Shown here: in pieces, positions 61,321-64,000 of the stretch
Position numbering within the stretch: the stretch's first letter is position 1
How the letters are laid out: each line of letters starts with the position of its first letter
Assembly (NCBI RefSeq): GCF_040493455.1
Contig: NZ_JANFDA010000003.1
Location: forward strand, 1 to 64,000
Reading direction: 5' to 3'
Source: Microcosmobacter sp040493455
GTDB lineage: Bacteria > Bacteroidota > Bacteroidia > Flavobacteriales > Flavobacteriaceae
Length of the DNA stretch: 64,000 nt
Notes under the pieces: generated by a model
What the model was told of the DNA's origin: nothing
The model's database searches: none
What the model saw: only the letters and a program-made list of their open reading frames with translations
Made by a program: the position numbers and the translations under genes

Positions 61321-61656
61321 ATGGAAGAAATGATATCATTTGAGGATTTTACTAAAGTAGATATAAGAGTAGGAACCATTATTGAGGTCAATGATTTTCC
61401 AAAAGCTCGAAATCCAGCCTACCAACTCACTATAGATTTTGGAGATTTAGGTATTAAGAAATCTTCTGCACAAATTACGACGCTTTATACCAAAGAACAA
61501 TTACAGGATAGACAGATACTCGCCATCGTTAACTTTCCTAAAAAACAGATTGCCACCTTTATGAGTGAATGCTTGGTGCTTGGCGCTGTTAATGGTAAAG
61601 ATGTTATTCTCCTCAACCCAGAACAAAGGGTGAAGAATGGTTCTCAGGTGAATTAA
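61321..61656 (+). CDS. csaA: tRNA-binding domain protein, CsaA-like
   Basis: The 111-residue protein is a stand-alone OB-fold tRNA-binding domain like CsaA, which binds tRNA and has been linked to protein export in Bacillus. Visible signatures are SFEDFTKVDIRVGTIIEVND near residue 5, NPAYQLTIDFGDLGIKKSSA near 32, and ECLVLGAVNGKDVILLNPEQ near 83. The symbol is by family resemblance. It is a single gene, plus strand, and ends on the base before the convergent peptidase gene's stop. Confidence 0.9.
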   Translation: MEEMISFEDFTKVDIRVGTIIEVNDFPKARNPAYQLTIDFGDLGIKKSSAQITTLYTKEQLQDRQILAIVNFPKKQIATFMSECLVLGAVNGKDVILLNPEQRVKNGSQVN

Positions 61657-64000
61657 TTACAACTGATTCCTAAAGAAAATCGCATTCATCAATAACTTAT
61701 TGGTGCCATACCAAAAGGCTCTAAAATTAGTGTTATCAGTAAACACAACAACCTTACCTTTCTTCAAACGCTTGGCTTTATAAGGCACAGTCCCAGAAAG
61801 GCTATCGAGGTTTGGTTTAGAAATATAACCACTCAATAACGGTTTTTTCGTGTATTGAATCGGGTTATTATAACTCTGCTCGTCTGGCTCCATAAACAGG
61901 GTGTTGTTTCTAAAGAGCGAAATTGTATTGTTCTTATAACCAAAGTTTATGGGATGTGAGCGATCGATATTGGCTTCAAATATGGCACCTCCTATGACTT
62001 GAGCACCAGAAAAATCACCACGCTGTTCAAAGGTGATGTCTTTAGCAACGCGCTTATTTTTTTTCAATTCAAACTTTATAAATTCTTTTGATTTTAACCA
62101 ATTTAGTGTGCTGCGGTAACCGATTAAAGTTCCTCCATCTTCCGTCCAAGTTTTAAGTGCTTTAATAACCTCCACGCTTAAGTTGCTAGAAGATGGCGCA
62201 ATGATAACATTATAGCGACTCAAATCTATTCTAGAAACACGACTTACATCTAGCTTACTTACTGTAATATCGTAGCGTTGATCGAACAAGTGCCAAATTT
62301 CGCCAGCATCGTAACTTCTAACGCCACTACCAACCAAAACACCAATCTTTGGTAAGGTTAATGATCTAAATTGGTTACTACCCAAATCAATACCTTGTGT
62401 AAGTCCAGTGCTTACTCCATTAATATCTATAGCATTCTCTGTGGCTATATTATTTAAAAACTGATAAAGCTGATTAGTATCTAGCTTTTGGTTCTGAACA
62501 GGAATCAAGATTGTTCCGTAGTCATAATCTTTTCCTCCGAGGCTAAATTGACGCATTGCTACTTTAGCACGTAATCCTCTTTTTAGAATAGTATTCAACG
62601 CTCTAGGAGAATAATATTCGTGCCACTCCATAAGGTAAGCATAATTGCTTTTTGAACTTACTGAACCAGTCTTCATGTCTAGGTTGTCTATTTGGTTTCC
62701 AGCAATCGACGTAGAAACGCTTTCATCATAATCTAGACCGAATGCTAGAGGGAAAGTCCAAGCAGACACATCGTAAAACAGACTATCTTGAAACTTAGTG
62801 CGCTTTTCAAACATGGCGTTGATAAGCCTTGTGTTCTTTTGGTTTTTTGGTACGACATAGCTGTAGCCTTTTTTGTAACGTTTCCCTTTTAAGGAGACAT
62901 CAGACTTTAACTCATGAATATTTATCTTGTGACGTTTTAGGATTTCAGCTAAATGATAAGCTTTAGCAGCATCTTTTTCGTCACCAAAAACTAATGCATT
63001 ATTACCTTCTCTAGCAGCTTCTTGTCTAGCATTTTTAAAGAAATTGTGTTGGTACTCCAAAAGCTCTGTTCGCATGCCTTGTGCAGCTTCAAGAGTTGAT
63101 AGTGCGGCAGTGAATTGGTTTCTAATGGTAAACGGGAAGGTGAGGATACCATTACTACTTTCTTGAATATGACCTCTAGAACTGGCTTGTTCAAACAAAA
63201 TACCAATACTACCATTAATATCTGGGAATGTTGAACCTTTACCATAATAGAAATCATCAAAGCTTTCTTCAGTATAATACAGAGAACCAATCTTGTCAAA
63301 AGCCTTGGCGTGATATTGCGCAATGTCTTTGGTAAGTTTTTGATTGAGTTTCGGAGTCAAAGGATGTGTACGAGATGGAATACCTGGCTGAAAGAAAAAC
63401 GTTGCATTGGTTCCCATTTCGTGATGATCGGTAAGTATGTTTGGTAACCAATCATGAAATGTCGCAACTCTAGCTCTAGACTCAGGCAATTGTACAGGTA
63501 ACCAATCTCTGTTCATATCAAACCAATAGTGATTGGTTCTACCTCCTGGCCATACCTCGCTATATTCTCTATCGTTAGGGTCTGGATTAAGATTTTCATT
63601 TTTGTTTGTATTTGCCCAGTACGCAAAGCGTTGCAGACCATCTGGGTTCATACATGGGTCTAAAAGTATAACGGTATTATTTAGTAAGTTATTAATGTCG
63701 TTTCCTTCAGCTGCAGCTAAGTGATAAAGCAATACCAAAGCAGCATTAGTACCACTCGATTCATTACCATGAATTGAAAAGCCTTGATAGACAACAATAG
63801 GCCTATTAGTATCTAGCCCATCTGATTCTGTAGCATCGATATGTGCAGACTTTATAGTTTGAAGTTTTTGATGATTTGCAGGTGCGGTAATAGTTAATAA
63901 TAATAGCAGTCTATCTTCGAAGGTTTCTCCTCTGTCTTCGATTGTAACTCTATCTGAAGCATTTGCAACAGCATACATATACTGAACAAGTTTGTCGTGT
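61657..64000 (-). CDS. M14 family zinc carboxypeptidase, cut by the window edge
   Basis: The reading frame continues past the right edge (upstream codons still open: HDKLVQY before MYAVAN), so the N-terminus is missing; about 780 residues are seen. The zinc-carboxypeptidase fold is clear: YQGFSIHGNESSGTNAALVL with the metal-binding His and Glu, CMNPDGLQRF, DMNRDWLPVQLPESRA with the substrate-binding Arg, TDHHEMGTNATFF with a further metal His, and GILFEQASSRG with the catalytic Glu. The C-terminal 400 residues add a gatekeeper-like Rossmann region (LPKIGVLVGSGVRSYDAGEIW). Likely secreted or periplasmic peptidase; signal peptide lies outside. Confidence 0.9.
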   Translation of the reverse strand, partial: HDKLVQYMYAVANASDRVTIEDRGETFEDRLLLLLTITAPANHQKLQTIKSAHIDATESDGLDTNRPIVVYQGFSIHGNESSGTNAALVLLYHLAAAEGNDINNLLNNTVILLDPCMNPDGLQRFAYWANTNKNENLNPDPNDREYSEVWPGGRTNHYWFDMNRDWLPVQLPESRARVATFHDWLPNILTDHHEMGTNATFFFQPGIPSRTHPLTPKLNQKLTKDIAQYHAKAFDKIGSLYYTEESFDDFYYGKGSTFPDINGSIGILFEQASSRGHIQESSNGILTFPFTIRNQFTAALSTLEAAQGMRTELLEYQHNFFKNARQEAAREGNNALVFGDEKDAAKAYHLAEILKRHKINIHELKSDVSLKGKRYKKGYSYVVPKNQKNTRLINAMFEKRTKFQDSLFYDVSAWTFPLAFGLDYDESVSTSIAGNQIDNLDMKTGSVSSKSNYAYLMEWHEYYSPRALNTILKRGLRAKVAMRQFSLGGKDYDYGTILIPVQNQKLDTNQLYQFLNNIATENAIDINGVSTGLTQGIDLGSNQFRSLTLPKIGVLVGSGVRSYDAGEIWHLFDQRYDITVSKLDVSRVSRIDLSRYNVIIAPSSSNLSVEVIKALKTWTEDGGTLIGYRSTLNWLKSKEFIKFELKKNKRVAKDITFEQRGDFSGAQVIGGAIFEANIDRSHPINFGYKNNTISLFRNNTLFMEPDEQSYNNPIQYTKKPLLSGYISKPNLDSLSGTVPYKAKRLKKGKVVVFTDNTNFRAFWYGTNKLLMNAIFFRNQL

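Overview
The window reads as a chromosomal segment of a marine-type member of the Bacteroidota, most likely family Flavobacteriaceae. The grounds are the low GC content, type B C-terminal signals of the type IX secretion system, families typical of this group (DUF6146, DUF6787, DUF6095, DUF5606, OstA-like, topoisomerase IV subunit A with an acidic tail), and promoter -7 boxes of the Bacteroidota form TAnnTTTG. I see no rRNA, tRNA, CRISPR array, phage or insertion sequence. Coding density is high and only one gap exceeds 300 bases. It is mostly a core-genome region with a few accessory-looking patches.

Layout. 0-8 kb (minus strand): a topoisomerase IV operon (parE, a small membrane protein, parC, a lipoprotein), an SRPBCC protein, the GTPase ychF, a small unknown and a ferredoxin. 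8-12 kb (plus): an acyl-CoA reductase, serC and serA (serine synthesis) and a DUF937 protein. 12-16.4 kb (plus): two small DUF proteins, then a three-gene set that looks like a metal-uptake locus (His/Cys-rich small exported protein, TonB-dependent receptor, surface lipoprotein). 16.4-17.5 kb: murQ and a small membrane protein. 17.5-23.3 kb (minus): two adjacent type IX secretion substrates that share a nearly identical, GC-rich 1254-bp 3' module.

23.3-25.1 kb (minus): an ABC-2 exporter. 25.2-32.2 kb (minus): a long gene string running from glycosyltransferases and a methyltransferase through tsaC, a CCA-adding-type enzyme, a GNAT acetyltransferase and heme A synthase to a pRiA4b ORF-3-like protein. 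32.4-35.8 kb: further lipopolysaccharide-core-type genes (a Kdo-kinase-like protein, two GT2 enzymes and a GT9 enzyme). 35.85-39.4 kb: dapD; then an intergenic region holding two tandem copies of an apparently structured RNA, each ending in a terminator; then ruvX, def, a DUF5606 gene and mazG.

39.6-49 kb (minus): a DUF349 protein, aroE, two tandem DUF368 (PopT-like polyprenyl-phosphate transporter) genes, a TPR protein, a class III aminotransferase and an OstA-like LPS-transport protein. 49-53.6 kb (minus): a small exported peptide, purA, a Fur-family regulator and a Rel/SpoT enzyme. 53.6-64 kb: secreted proteins, a thioredoxin-fold protein, an OmpA-like protein, a NarL-type response regulator with a propeller-sensor histidine kinase, a CsaA-like tRNA-binding protein (plus strand) and an M14 metallopeptidase cut by the right edge.

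The most promising undescribed element is the tandem RNA-like pair at about 36.74-37.03 kb: the two copies differ in sequence but keep three hairpins at the same places, in two cases with changes on both arms. Next are the homogenised 3' module shared by the two secretion substrates, the putative metal-uptake locus, and the membrane protein wedged between parE and parC.
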